The position numbers and the translations under genes were made by a program. Positions 30,027-38,974 of a stretch of 64,000 nt of DNA are shown piece after piece (the first letter of the stretch is position 1; every line of letters begins with the position of its first letter). The notes below the pieces were generated by a model. That model did no database searches. It saw nothing but the letters and a program-made list of their open reading frames with translations, and was not told the origin of the DNA. Source of the stretch: Vibrio mytili (GTDB lineage: Bacteria > Pseudomonadota > Gammaproteobacteria > Enterobacterales > Vibrionaceae); NCBI RefSeq assembly GCF_000830505.1, contig NZ_JXOK01000050.1:42671-106670 (forward strand). The letters run 5' to 3'.

Positions 30027-30791
30027 ATGAAACCAGCACTCAGCAACAAAACGATACCACACCCGTCAACGTGGTCAGATATGACCAACGGACCTTGGGT
30101 TCTTGAGTCGATTCAAACCCGACTGGATGAGTGGTGCCCAAGGCTTTTCGGCTACCATTTACTCAAACTGGGCGGGTTGAGCTGTGAGCTAACCAGCGTT
30201 AATTGTAATATTCAACACCAAGTCAACGTAGATATCCACAATCCATCGCACAATGTTATCGCAGATGGTTATGAATTGCCCTTTTTTGAAAAAAGTTTTG
30301 ATTGCGTAATACTTGCGCATCAGCTTGATTATGCAATTGACCCCCACCGGTTGTTGCGAGAAGTGGATAGGGTGATGATGGACGATGGTTATTTGATTCT
30401 CACCGGTTTTAATCCATTCAGTTTTACCGGGCTGGCAAGTTTACTGCCTTGGCGTAAGCATAATTTACCATGGAGTGGGCGAATGTTTGCATCGAATCGT
30501 GTCAAAGATTGGTTAGGTTTATTGAACTATCAGGTGATTCATTGTGACCGTTATGCTCTGTTTCCAATGACTCGGTATCGAACACTATGGACCTGGCTTG
30601 AAAACAGTTTAGGAGAGTGGGCATCCCCGATGGGAAGTTTATACTTTATCGTTGCTCGCAAGCGAACTTACCCTCTCAAACCAATCAAACCTCATTGGCG
30701 ATTAAAGAAAAAGTTGACACCACTTGGTGTGATGAATCGAGAGGGGACTGGGATCAGGAATGCGTCAAAGCAAAGGCACGGACGCACTTAA
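30027..30791 (+). CDS. yafS: Class I SAM-dependent methyltransferase (YafS-like)
   Basis: 254 residues with a methyltransferase fold: a segment ending in the D-x-H acidic loop region (VDIHNPSHNVIADGYELPF), then FDCVILAHQLDYAIDPHRLL and a Gly-rich post-motif (DDGYLILTGFNPFS). The start 30027 is supported by AGGTGG just upstream; ATG 30081 is a shorter alternative. It lies between gloB (divergent) and rnhA (convergent), the same place as E. coli yafS. Substrate unknown. Confidence 0.8.
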   Translation: MKPALSNKTIPHPSTWSDMTNGPWVLESIQTRLDEWCPRLFGYHLLKLGGLSCELTSVNCNIQHQVNVDIHNPSHNVIADGYELPFFEKSFDCVILAHQLDYAIDPHRLLREVDRVMMDDGYLILTGFNPFSFTGLASLLPWRKHNLPWSGRMFASNRVKDWLGLLNYQVIHCDRYALFPMTRYRTLWTWLENSLGEWASPMGSLYFIVARKRTYPLKPIKPHWRLKKKLTPLGVMNREGTGIRNASKQRHGRT

Positions 30792-30832
30792 TTTTAAGTC
30801 GTACTTAATAGGAGAACCTTTATATTTCGGAG

Positions 30833-31297
30833 TTATGGCGCTTGATAGCCTGTATCTTCTTCAGTAGGGTTCTCTGCGGCTGTTCTGGCTAACTCGTCAC
30901 AGATTTCGTTTTCTCTATGTCCTGCATGACCTTTTACCCAGTGCCAGTCGACTTGATGGCGAGCGGTTTCTTGATCGAGCGCTTGCCAGAGATCCGCGTT
31001 CTTAACTGGCTTTTTATCGGCGGTTTTCCAGCCACGCTTTTTCCAGTTATGAATCCACTGTGTGATGCCCTGACGAACATATTGGCTGTCAGTTGTCAGT
31101 GTGACTTTGCATGGCTCCTTGAGGGTTTTCAATGCGACAACCGCTGCTAACATCTCCATGCGATTATTGGTAGTAAGTGTGAAACCTTTTGACAGCGTTT
31201 TTTCCGTCTCTTTATAGCGTAAAACGATGCCGTAACCACCTGGTCCCGGGTTACCTAAACAGGAGCCGTCAGTGAAAATCTCAACGTGTTTGGTCAT
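30833..31297 (-). CDS. rnhA: Ribonuclease HI
   Basis: Degrades RNA in RNA-DNA hybrids. The start chosen is ATG 31297 ([20 protein letters not shown]), giving 154 residues as in E. coli (155). The open frame extends 39 codons further upstream into dnaQ promoter DNA, which I reject. The catalytic residues are visible as Asp in FTDGS, Glu in NNRMEM, Asp in TTDSQYV, and His/Asp in [15 protein letters not shown]. It is divergent from dnaQ with only 58 bp between, the conserved overlapping-promoter arrangement. Confidence 0.96.
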   Translation of the reverse strand: MTKHVEIFTDGSCLGNPGPGGYGIVLRYKETEKTLSKGFTLTTNNRMEMLAAVVALKTLKEPCKVTLTTDSQYVRQGITQWIHNWKKRGWKTADKKPVKNADLWQALDQETARHQVDWHWVKGHAGHRENEICDELARTAAENPTEEDTGYQAP

Positions 31298-31355
31298 ATT
31301 TTTTGGTACTATTAGCCTAAACATTATTAAAGCATAGTCTGACATACATAACCTT

Positions 31356-32078
31356 ATGAATACCAGCAGCAATTCTGAATATAACCGCATCGTTGTTCTT
31401 GATACCGAAACCACGGGTATGAACCGAGAAGGTGGTCCACACTATATGGGGCATCGCATCATAGAAATCGGTGCCGTGGAGATCATTAACCGGAAGCTGA
31501 CTGGACGTCACTTCCACGTTTACTTAAAGCCGGATCGTGAAATTCAATCTGAAGCGGTTGAAGTACACGGTATTACCGATGAATTTTTGGTGGATAAGCC
31601 AGAATACCGCAGTGTTCATCAAGAGTTTCTTGATTTCATCAAAGGCGCAGAACTGGTCGCCCATAACGCCCCCTTCGATACCGGCTTTATGGACAATGAG
31701 TTTGAGATGCTCGATCCAAATATCGGAAAAACGAGCGACTTCTGTAAAGTGACCGATACCCTCGCGATGGCGAAGAAAATCTTCCCTGGCAAGCGTAACA
31801 ACCTCGATATTCTCTGTGAAAGGTACGGTATTGATAACTCTCACCGTACATTGCACGGGGCTTTGCTCGATGCGGAGATTCTCGCAGACGTCTACTTGTT
31901 CATGACGGGTGGGCAAACAAGTCTTGAGTTTAATGCCAACAAACAAGAAGGTGGGGTGGAAACCATCCGACGCGTCGAAACAAGAAAAGGACTAAAGGTT
32001 TTGCGTGCCAGTGCCGATGAACTAGAAGCGCACCAGAAAAGAATGGAACTGGTGAAAGATTGCCTCTGGGGTCAATAG
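31356..32078 (+). CDS. dnaQ: DNA polymerase III subunit epsilon (proofreading exonuclease)
   Basis: 3'-5' exonuclease of the replicase, bound to DnaE. 240 residues. Exo [13 protein letters not shown] (about residues 14-25), Exo II around [12 protein letters not shown], and Exo [22 protein letters not shown] with the catalytic His/Asp. The C-terminal [13 protein letters not shown] resembles the polymerase-binding tail. Divergent from rnhA; stop at 32078, 8 bp before the next gene. Confidence 0.96.
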   Translation: MNTSSNSEYNRIVVLDTETTGMNREGGPHYMGHRIIEIGAVEIINRKLTGRHFHVYLKPDREIQSEAVEVHGITDEFLVDKPEYRSVHQEFLDFIKGAELVAHNAPFDTGFMDNEFEMLDPNIGKTSDFCKVTDTLAMAKKIFPGKRNNLDILCERYGIDNSHRTLHGALLDAEILADVYLFMTGGQTSLEFNANKQEGGVETIRRVETRKGLKVLRASADELEAHQKRMELVKDCLWGQ

Positions 32079-32086
32079 GAGAAACT

Positions 32087-33337
32087 ATGCTGAGGGCTTT
32101 GTTGGTCACGTTATTGGCGACTTGGACTTGTTTGGTGAGTGCATCGAACGAGTCGACTATGTCTTTACTGGATAACCGTTTTCGCGTCGATCCTACTATC
32201 GAGCAAATTACGTTTTTGGTTTATCGTGAGAAGAGTTCTCAGCCAGTCGTTTTAGTCCGCCCGGATGGTAAAAAATATTATGCGTGGGGTTCGTATGACA
32301 ATGTCCGATGGTATCAGGAACCTTCCCTCGATATTATTTCGGTGGACGCCCCAATGCCGGGTCCATGGCAAGCGGTAGGGAAAGTCACCCCAAAAAACAA
32401 TATCCGCTTAATTTCTCATTTAAAGTTAAGCAGCGACGTCTTTCCAAGCCAGTTATACAATGGAGAGGCGCTCAAGTTTACTGCTCGTCTGACATCCAAT
32501 GATAAGCCACTCATTTTACGAGACTTCCTCGACCGGGTGAATCTACGAGTTACCTTTACTCAGTTTGTTGAAAACGAAGAGGAACTGGTGAAAGAAGCGA
32601 GGCCACTCAGTACAGTAGTGGGGGAATTTTCTGATGATGGTCGTGGTTTAGATGAATACGCGGGTGATGGTGTCTTCACTGTTCAACTGCCAATTGATGT
32701 AGAGCCGGGTAAGTACCGCGCACGGATTACCTCAGGTAATGGTGTATTCTTGCGCGCTCAAGAGCAAATCGTATTGGTTTATCCTAGTCCTATCTCCCGT
32801 ACTTTTGTGCAATCTCGTGATCCTGAAAAAGCACATCAACTGATTATTAGTGGCGAGCAAGGCATGATTCAACCCGGGTCAATTGCTGCGAATGTTCAGC
32901 ATGACTCCCCTGATGGGTTTGTTAGCTACAGCCAAGGTCAGGTATCAAAAGATGGGATGACGTTAACGCTCGATCTCAGTAATGACGCATTGCTTGGTAA
33001 GAACTCATGGCAAGGCAACATCTATGCGACTGACTTTGCAACCCAGCGTCCCCTTGTTTTTCCGATACCTGAACAGACATTCAGTGTCGTCAACGATGTA
33101 AATATTGAGCAAGCACGTTTAGCCAAAGAAGCAGAGATAGCAGAGCAGCACAGAATAGAGTTAGAAAAGCGTATCATTGCAGAGCGCGAAGCGGAACGTA
33201 AACGCAATATTGTCATTATTGCTGTAGGGAATCTTATTGCATTGTTGATTGGTTTATTAGTCTGGTTTGTATGGCGCAAGATTAAAGCAAAGCGAGAAGC
33301 AATACCGGAAATGCAACTGACGATGCCGAAAAAGTAA
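32087..33337 (+). CDS. TIGR03503-type conserved protein, signal peptide and C-terminal membrane segment
   Basis: Start ATG 32087 has AGGAG 5 nt upstream, giving a signal peptide (LRALLVTLLATWTCLVSA). A long periplasmic part with beta-rich, Ig-like segments follows (for example EGKLFTARLTSNDKPLILR-like stretches and YAGDGVFTVQLPIDVEPGKY). Then comes a charged helix (about 350-385, rich in Glu/Ala/Arg) and a membrane segment NIVIIAVGNLIALLIGLLVW, ending in a short basic tail. About 416 residues. I recognise it as the conserved uncharacterised family TIGR03503 by overall look; function unknown. It is 8 bp after dnaQ, so probably co-transcribed. Confidence 0.65.
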   Translation: MLRALLVTLLATWTCLVSASNESTMSLLDNRFRVDPTIEQITFLVYREKSSQPVVLVRPDGKKYYAWGSYDNVRWYQEPSLDIISVDAPMPGPWQAVGKVTPKNNIRLISHLKLSSDVFPSQLYNGEALKFTARLTSNDKPLILRDFLDRVNLRVTFTQFVENEEELVKEARPLSTVVGEFSDDGRGLDEYAGDGVFTVQLPIDVEPGKYRARITSGNGVFLRAQEQIVLVYPSPISRTFVQSRDPEKAHQLIISGEQGMIQPGSIAANVQHDSPDGFVSYSQGQVSKDGMTLTLDLSNDALLGKNSWQGNIYATDFATQRPLVFPIPEQTFSVVNDVNIEQARLAKEAEIAEQHRIELEKRIIAEREAERKRNIVIIAVGNLIALLIGLLVWFVWRKIKAKREAIPEMQLTMPKK

Positions 33338-33374
33338 CGATTGCTTGGTTAAAGACAACATCATCATCATAAAG

Positions 33375-33396
33375 CGGAGCCGAATGGCTCCGTTTT
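33375..33396 (+). terminator. Terminator between the TIGR03503 gene and the convergent GGDEF gene
   Basis: CGGAGCC (33375-33381) pairs with GGCTCCG (33386-33392), GAAT loop, then TTTT. Confidence 0.75.
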
Positions 33397-33413
33397 GTTG
33401 TTTGGTTTAGCCG

Positions 33414-34502
33414 TTAACTGGCTATCCTAACTGTGCCTTTACCCGCCATCTTTGCTTGATACATGGCTTTGTCGGCTATCGTTAAGCATTCTCCTAAGTC
33501 TGAGGACTTCGTATCAGCAAATACAATACCGATGCTTGCACTAACATCATTAACCACTTCTTGTAGTGACTTCAATTGTGTGCTGGCAAACAATGCAATG
33601 ATTTCTTCGGCGAGACTTACAACATGTTTCTTATCAACGTATTTCTTTACATAAATAGCGAATTCATCACCACCGATGCGAGCGACATCGTAAGGGCCGA
33701 CGTTATCCCCAAGCCGACTCTGAATGAGTTCCTTTAATTTAGTGCCAAACTCCGACAAAACGATGTCACCATAACTATGCCCATAGTTGTCGTTAATGCT
33801 CTTAAAATTATCTAGATCGATGTAAATGAGCGCGTTGCGATGAGTATGTGTTAACTGGTTTGAGTGATGCAAAATAGAATTGAAACTTGAACGGTTAGCG
33901 AGTTTAGTGAGCGAGTCAATATACGCCAATTCGTGCACGCCTTCTTTGTGCATTTTTAGAATATAGTCATCCATTTGAGATTGAAAATAAATCAAAATGT
34001 GACACATCCCGCTTAAGGCGATAAGGGTAATAACAAAGCGGATGCATGTCACAGAAGAGTATTCATAAACGGGTAGCTGAAGTGCAAACGTTAGGAAGAC
34101 TACGACAACAAAAAGAAACGACAGTATGATTCCATGCTTAAAGCTATTGATGAATATGCCGATTGCCGCTAACGGATAAACCCACAATGGACCAGTGCCT
34201 TCGAATCCGCCACTATAAATGAGATACAAACTTAAAGAATAGATGATGCCAGTAAGAAAAAATAAACCAATGGTACTCCATGTTCTAAGTAGCCATATGG
34301 TAAGCAACGAAAAGGCCGTATATATTGCTAAGGTCGATGCAAGCAATATCTTTCCTTCGTAAAAGCAATAGACTGAAAATGAAGCGAGAAAAACAATACC
34401 AAACATTGTCAACGCAAATATCATCGTTCTTTGGCGATGATGCTTGGTATGAACCACTTCCGATAGTCTGTCTGCTACAAAGCTATGAACTTCTTTAGCC
34501 AC
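33414..34502 (-). CDS. Membrane-bound GGDEF protein (probable diguanylate cyclase)
   Basis: 362 residues from a GTG start with AAGGA 8 nt upstream. About six membrane segments fill residues 28-190 (MASE-type sensor region, not assigned to a specific family), followed by a GGDEF domain with the intact signature ARIGGDEFAIYV (about residue 280). The inhibitory I-site is missing: the residues expected to be RxxD read as VGPY. The expected role is c-di-GMP synthesis without product inhibition at the usual site; this is inference. Confidence 0.82.
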   Translation of the reverse strand: MAKEVHSFVADRLSEVVHTKHHRQRTMIFALTMFGIVFLASFSVYCFYEGKILLASTLAIYTAFSLLTIWLLRTWSTIGLFFLTGIIYSLSLYLIYSGGFEGTGPLWVYPLAAIGIFINSFKHGIILSFLFVVVVFLTFALQLPVYEYSSVTCIRFVITLIALSGMCHILIYFQSQMDDYILKMHKEGVHELAYIDSLTKLANRSSFNSILHHSNQLTHTHRNALIYIDLDNFKSINDNYGHSYGDIVLSEFGTKLKELIQSRLGDNVGPYDVARIGGDEFAIYVKKYVDKKHVVSLAEEIIALFASTQLKSLQEVVNDVSASIGIVFADTKSSDLGECLTIADKAMYQAKMAGKGTVRIAS

Positions 34503-34713
34503 TGGTTTTCCTTTTTATAATTTACACATCCCAGTTATACATATTTAATATGTTCTGTTTACATCTAAGCCTGTTCTACAACTAATGGATGAGTGGTGTG
34601 ATGTTTATTCCAAAAATATTGTTCGAATAATAACCAAACATAGGCAGTTACACAACGCTGGAATTTGTAAAGCGTTCCGTATTGAGTCTAAACTTAACTA
34701 AAGTAGTATAAAC

Positions 34714-36477
34714 TTAAGCAACTTCTGGTATCGGTTTCGGAGTTTGATCCAAATCGGGCTCTTTTCTCAGAGTTGGAATTTGTCCTTCGTCGACGGCGTT
34801 TTGATAACAGCCACTCAGTTTGATCGCCAAATACATGTCTGCGCGCAGCAAGATGCCGCCATCACTCGTGCTGATTCCCGTCAGTTCACACCATTTCCGT
34901 AAGCGTCGTTTTCGTCCTGCCAAGACCAAGCGGACTCCTCGTTTTTTTAATATGCTTTGAATGTCGGCGAGTGTTGCCATCACACTCAAATCAAGATGTG
35001 TGAAACTCGATACTGCGTCCACAACGACACAACCCACGTCTTGTGTGTGTTCTACGTTCTCTAATAACCGACGCTTAAAATACGGCGCATTAAAATAAGT
35101 CAGTGGTGAGTTAAAGCGATAAATCATCATGCCTGGAATGGGAGATGCTTTTCCTGAGCCATCAACGGTGCGAATGGTCCCTTTGTCATCCAGCCCTAAT
35201 ATTTGGTCGCTTGGTCGCATGACGATGCGTAAAAACTGAAACAGCCCCAACAGCACGGCTAAAGTAATGCCGGGAATCACACCGATGAGTAACACTGAAA
35301 CGAAGGTAATCACCGCAAGGTAAAACGCGTCTTTATCACGCTGCCTTAATTTCCATATCGCCTTTAGGTCAAGCAGTGATAGAGAAGCGATGATTAAAAC
35401 CACCCCCAAGGATGCGATAGGGATAAACTGCAATGGTTGGTAGACAAATACCGCAATCAGCGCAATCGTCAGCGCAGCAATGATTGATACCAGTTGTGAT
35501 TTCCCACCATTGGCATCGTTAACTGCAGTGCGGGAGTCTGCACCACTTATAGCGAATCCTTGTGAAAACGCGGAGGCAATGTTCGCGAACCCTAGTGCTT
35601 GAAATTCCTTATTAGCGTCGATGTCATAACCATTCTTAGCAGCGAAGCTGCGTGCGGTAAGCATCATGCTCACAAAGCTGACGATGGCGAGGTTTAGAGC
35701 AGGCATTACCAGTTCCCGCACTTCTCCTAATTCAAACTGCGGTGCCTGAAACTGTGGGAACCCGCCTTGAGTGATACCGACTATCGCTACGTCCATACTG
35801 TCAAGGTTAAACAGCCAGACCGAAGCGGTCGTCACCAAAATTGCAAGCATGGCAGCAGGCCAAGCTGGACGGTAGCGCTTCGTCAGCAAATAAACCATAA
35901 CGGTCGTGATACTCAGTAACACCGTGGGCCAATGAACATCCGCTAAACGTTGTGGCGCTTCCCATAATCGTTCAAGTAAATAGCGCTGTTCGTATCGCCA
36001 GCCGACCACTTTTGCGAATTGGCCGACAATAATAGTGAGCGCGACGCCGTTAAGTAGTCCTAGTAGGATAGGGCGCGAGAGAAAGTCAGCAAAAATCCCT
36101 AATTTAAAACGGCTCGCTAGCACACACCAAATACCAGTCATAGCGGTCATGGTCATTACTAACTGCCAGTGTTTAGTTGGGTCACCCGCTGCTAGAGGCG
36201 TAACCACAGCGGCAATGACCGCACAAGTTGCCGCATCCGGACCAACAATGAGTTGCCTTGACGTGCCCATCAACGCGTAAAGTAGCATCGGCAATACACA
36301 GGAATACAAGCCAACGATAGCCGGCACGCCAGTTAATTGTGCGTAAGCGATAGCAACGGGGAGAGCAACCGCCACAACAGAAAGTGCAGCTCTAAAGTCG
36401 TGAGCAAGCCACGATTTTTCATACTGCTTGAGCTGAACTAATCCGGGAAACCACTGCGCAAAAATTCGTCTAGCCAA
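34714..36477 (-). CDS. SulP-family anion transporter with STAS domain
   Basis: 587 residues from a TTG start (GGAAG 5 nt upstream). The N-terminal transport domain has 10-12 membrane segments, including the SulP-like segment AYAQLTGVPAIVGLYSCVLP and GADSRTAVNDANGGKSQLV. The C-terminal STAS domain (about residues 440-550) contains VVVDAVSSFTHLDLSVMATL, matching anti-sigma-factor-antagonist folds. The substrate (sulfate, bicarbonate or another anion) cannot be told from the sequence. Its two neighbours are GGDEF genes on the same strand. Confidence 0.87.
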   Translation of the reverse strand: MARRIFAQWFPGLVQLKQYEKSWLAHDFRAALSVVAVALPVAIAYAQLTGVPAIVGLYSCVLPMLLYALMGTSRQLIVGPDAATCAVIAAVVTPLAAGDPTKHWQLVMTMTAMTGIWCVLASRFKLGIFADFLSRPILLGLLNGVALTIIVGQFAKVVGWRYEQRYLLERLWEAPQRLADVHWPTVLLSITTVMVYLLTKRYRPAWPAAMLAILVTTASVWLFNLDSMDVAIVGITQGGFPQFQAPQFELGEVRELVMPALNLAIVSFVSMMLTARSFAAKNGYDIDANKEFQALGFANIASAFSQGFAISGADSRTAVNDANGGKSQLVSIIAALTIALIAVFVYQPLQFIPIASLGVVLIIASLSLLDLKAIWKLRQRDKDAFYLAVITFVSVLLIGVIPGITLAVLLGLFQFLRIVMRPSDQILGLDDKGTIRTVDGSGKASPIPGMMIYRFNSPLTYFNAPYFKRRLLENVEHTQDVGCVVVDAVSSFTHLDLSVMATLADIQSILKKRGVRLVLAGRKRRLRKWCELTGISTSDGGILLRADMYLAIKLSGCYQNAVDEGQIPTLRKEPDLDQTPKPIPEVA

Positions 36478-36525
36478 TCAATCTTCCATTGGTAGGGGTA
36501 AGTTACTGTAAAGTATAATCCATTT

Positions 36526-38514
36526 TTAAAGTGGTGGTTGTGATGGCGCTACGAACTGTGTAGAAGCATCAGTATCGCGTGGATAGGTATCCAAATTTAA
36601 GCAAGAGGTTCTATTGCGGCCTTCACTTTTCGCTTGATAAAGCGCTTTGTCTGCCCGTGAGAGCAGGCTACGAATATTATCACCGTGTTGATAGGATGCG
36701 ACACCAATACTGATGGTCAAAGAGTGACATTGAGGAAATACGTGAGTTTCGATTGCCTGACGTAATCTTTCCGCCAAATCGAGCGAAGTTGTCATGTCTG
36801 AATCCTGACATATTACTAAAAACTCCTCTCCACCCCAACGACCGACGATATCAGAGTCACGAACTTTTATAGTGAGCACTATCGATATTTCCTTAAGTAC
36901 TTGATCTCCGGCGTGATGCCCATAGCGATCATTCACTTGCTTAAAGTAATCAATATCCAGCAACAATATGCCATAGGCGCACTGCTCATTCGTCGCTCTG
37001 TTATGATTTTCTAGCAAAACTTGATCTAACTTGAGGCGATTCGGGATGCCTGTCAGGGAATCTGTTTGGGCAAGTTTCTTTAATAGTTCTTTTTCTCTTT
37101 TCTGAACTCGGATGCTGGTGGCCGATTCAACTAACTCTTCAGTGCGTGATTTTAACTCTGTAAATAGGCTTTGAAAGTTTCGGTTTAGCCGTTGAATTTC
37201 ATCGATTCGTGACTCAACGAGTCGTTCCATGCTCCAGTTTTTTCCCAGCTTACTGGTTGCTTCTGTTAAGGCTTCAATGGGAGTTGCGATGCCTTGGGCC
37301 AATCGTTTGGATTTCCAATGAAGGTACATAAAAAAGACGACATAGAAGATGATCATCGCCAGAATAGCCAAGTGACCTAAATGGTCAGAGAGTTGCTTTA
37401 GGCTGGTGATAGGCGTAAGAAAAGACTCGGTATTCACGAAAGTGATGACCCGCCAGCCTGTTTCTGGGATTAATTGAGAGTCGACAATGTAGTTAATGTC
37501 GTTCATTTTGATCTCGAACGTAGCATTGGTGTTGCTCAGAGCTCGGATTTCCTCTTCTGAAAGCGAGACAACATGGGACAGATTGAAGTAATCAGGCTTT
37601 TTAACGGTACCAGTCACACTACTTTCATAGGTGTGTTGTTTCACTTCTTGAAGATCCAGTAAACGCTCGGCTTCTTGTTGCATCGTCAGGATGGTGCCTT
37701 TCCCATCAATAACTAGCGCAGCTGAATCCCATGGGTACTTGTGATTTAAGATGTTTTCAACAAATGATTCTACCGTTACATCGAGGCCACTGACTCCCTC
37801 TAGGAAGTCCCCCCGATAGATAGGCACTAGGTTTGAAAGCATCCATCCCTGACCTGCAGGGTCTAGATAGACCTCTGTCCATACGTTTCCTCTGCTGGGA
37901 TTATGCGCTTGGTCCGCATCGTAGTAGAAGTTAAATTCTTGCATGTTAAGAACAGGCCCGTATTGAGCGGGAGCGTCTGGCATGAATGGGTACAGCCGGT
38001 TCATGTTATCCCAGGTATTCAGGTAGGCCTGAGTCACCGACGGATTGTTATCTACAATGGATTTAAGGAGAGGATCTAGAGACTCGCTGCATTTAGCCTT
38101 TAGCGATTCTTTCTCACCAATATGGGTTGAGCTTGAGTAATAGACGCTCGCACCAACAGGGTTTACTTTGTAATAAACCCCGTTTGCATGCGTCGCAAAC
38201 TCTGGGTTTCCATTCGGGAGAAAGCAGCGGGTTGAACTGAAAAATAATTCATGGTCATACTGCATTATCTTCGCAAGTCTTGTGACTTCTTGGAGGTGCT
38301 GATTGACCCGCAGTGCTTCATTGGTTGTGATTTCACGGAGAGATTGTTTTACTTCAGAAATCAGCGCAGAACGGTTTTTATCGGAAATGTACAGGTTGAT
38401 ACCAAAATACAAGGCGAGTAATAACACCTCGATAACCAATAGCGGTATGAGAGAGCTACGTAGGAAATCGCGATAGACCAATGACTGTAGTTTAACTGAT
38501 TGATTGGTATTCAT
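36526..38514 (-). CDS. Cache-sensor GGDEF protein (diguanylate cyclase)
   Basis: 662 residues. A first membrane segment (about 18-40, LIPLLVIEVLLLALYFGINL) is followed by a long periplasmic region (to about 375) with a double-Cache-like pattern (YYSSSTHIG, VWTEVYLDPAGQGWMLSNLV, GVSGLDVTVESFVENIL). A second membrane segment follows (about 385-405), then a HAMP-like linker and a GGDEF domain with GRWGGEEFLVIC. Here the I-site RDSD is present five residues upstream, so product inhibition is expected. This suggests a ligand-gated cyclase; the ligand is unknown. Confidence 0.85.
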   Translation of the reverse strand: MNTNQSVKLQSLVYRDFLRSSLIPLLVIEVLLLALYFGINLYISDKNRSALISEVKQSLREITTNEALRVNQHLQEVTRLAKIMQYDHELFFSSTRCFLPNGNPEFATHANGVYYKVNPVGASVYYSSSTHIGEKESLKAKCSESLDPLLKSIVDNNPSVTQAYLNTWDNMNRLYPFMPDAPAQYGPVLNMQEFNFYYDADQAHNPSRGNVWTEVYLDPAGQGWMLSNLVPIYRGDFLEGVSGLDVTVESFVENILNHKYPWDSAALVIDGKGTILTMQQEAERLLDLQEVKQHTYESSVTGTVKKPDYFNLSHVVSLSEEEIRALSNTNATFEIKMNDINYIVDSQLIPETGWRVITFVNTESFLTPITSLKQLSDHLGHLAILAMIIFYVVFFMYLHWKSKRLAQGIATPIEALTEATSKLGKNWSMERLVESRIDEIQRLNRNFQSLFTELKSRTEELVESATSIRVQKREKELLKKLAQTDSLTGIPNRLKLDQVLLENHNRATNEQCAYGILLLDIDYFKQVNDRYGHHAGDQVLKEISIVLTIKVRDSDIVGRWGGEEFLVICQDSDMTTSLDLAERLRQAIETHVFPQCHSLTISIGVASYQHGDNIRSLLSRADKALYQAKSEGRNRTSCLNLDTYPRDTDASTQFVAPSQPPL

Positions 38515-38908
38515 AACTCAACAAAACCTCGGCAATTCCATTTGTCGATATACCCAAATACCTTAAAACCCAAATGCCTAAAGATGCTTGGTGTAGCGGG
38601 AATTACCTGCCTTGCAGACAATTCAATCTTCTGAATTCTGAAGCCGTGGGGTACATTCAGTAAGATACCTTGTTTAGGGAGGTTGTCTCAATCATGGGAC
38701 CTCAATATTATGACATTGGTTAATCTGGAACCCCAATAATACAACTTAAGTTTATTTTTAGAATGTATGAATGATTCTTATTTTCAGGGTAGTGGCTATC
38801 TGAGCGTGGGATTTAGGTGAGCAGGCGAATAGATTCGTCCAGAAATAAGCCCCCTTCATCGGTAGACCCCTTGTAAATCTCCTCTATACAAACAAGCAAA
38901 ACACAAAC
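38515..38908. other. Long intergenic region before fadE terminator
   Basis: About 390 bp between the GGDEF gene start and the fadE terminator. It contains a degenerate TATACCC-type repeat (listed separately) followed by about 60 bp that may belong to the same repeat (AGCGGGAATTACCTGCC and onward). I see no convincing ORF, RNA or operator in the rest. Confidence 0.5.
38549..38591. repeat. Degenerate TATACCC-type palindromic repeat
   Basis: It opens with TATACCCAAATACC and closes with AAGATGCTTGGTG, the same framework as the copies at 41677 and 52074 but longer and more diverged in the middle. Confidence 0.4.
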
Positions 38909-38941
38909 AAAAAAACGGGAGCCAGTGAATGCTCCCGTTTA
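38909..38941 (-). terminator. Terminator after fadE
   Basis: Read leftward, AAACGGGAGC pairs with GCTCCCGTTT around an 8-nt loop and is followed by a T run. It lies about 35 bp after the fadE stop. Confidence 0.82.
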
Positions 38942-38974
38942 GCTATTTTATTGATGTGTTAACGTCGCGACGTT

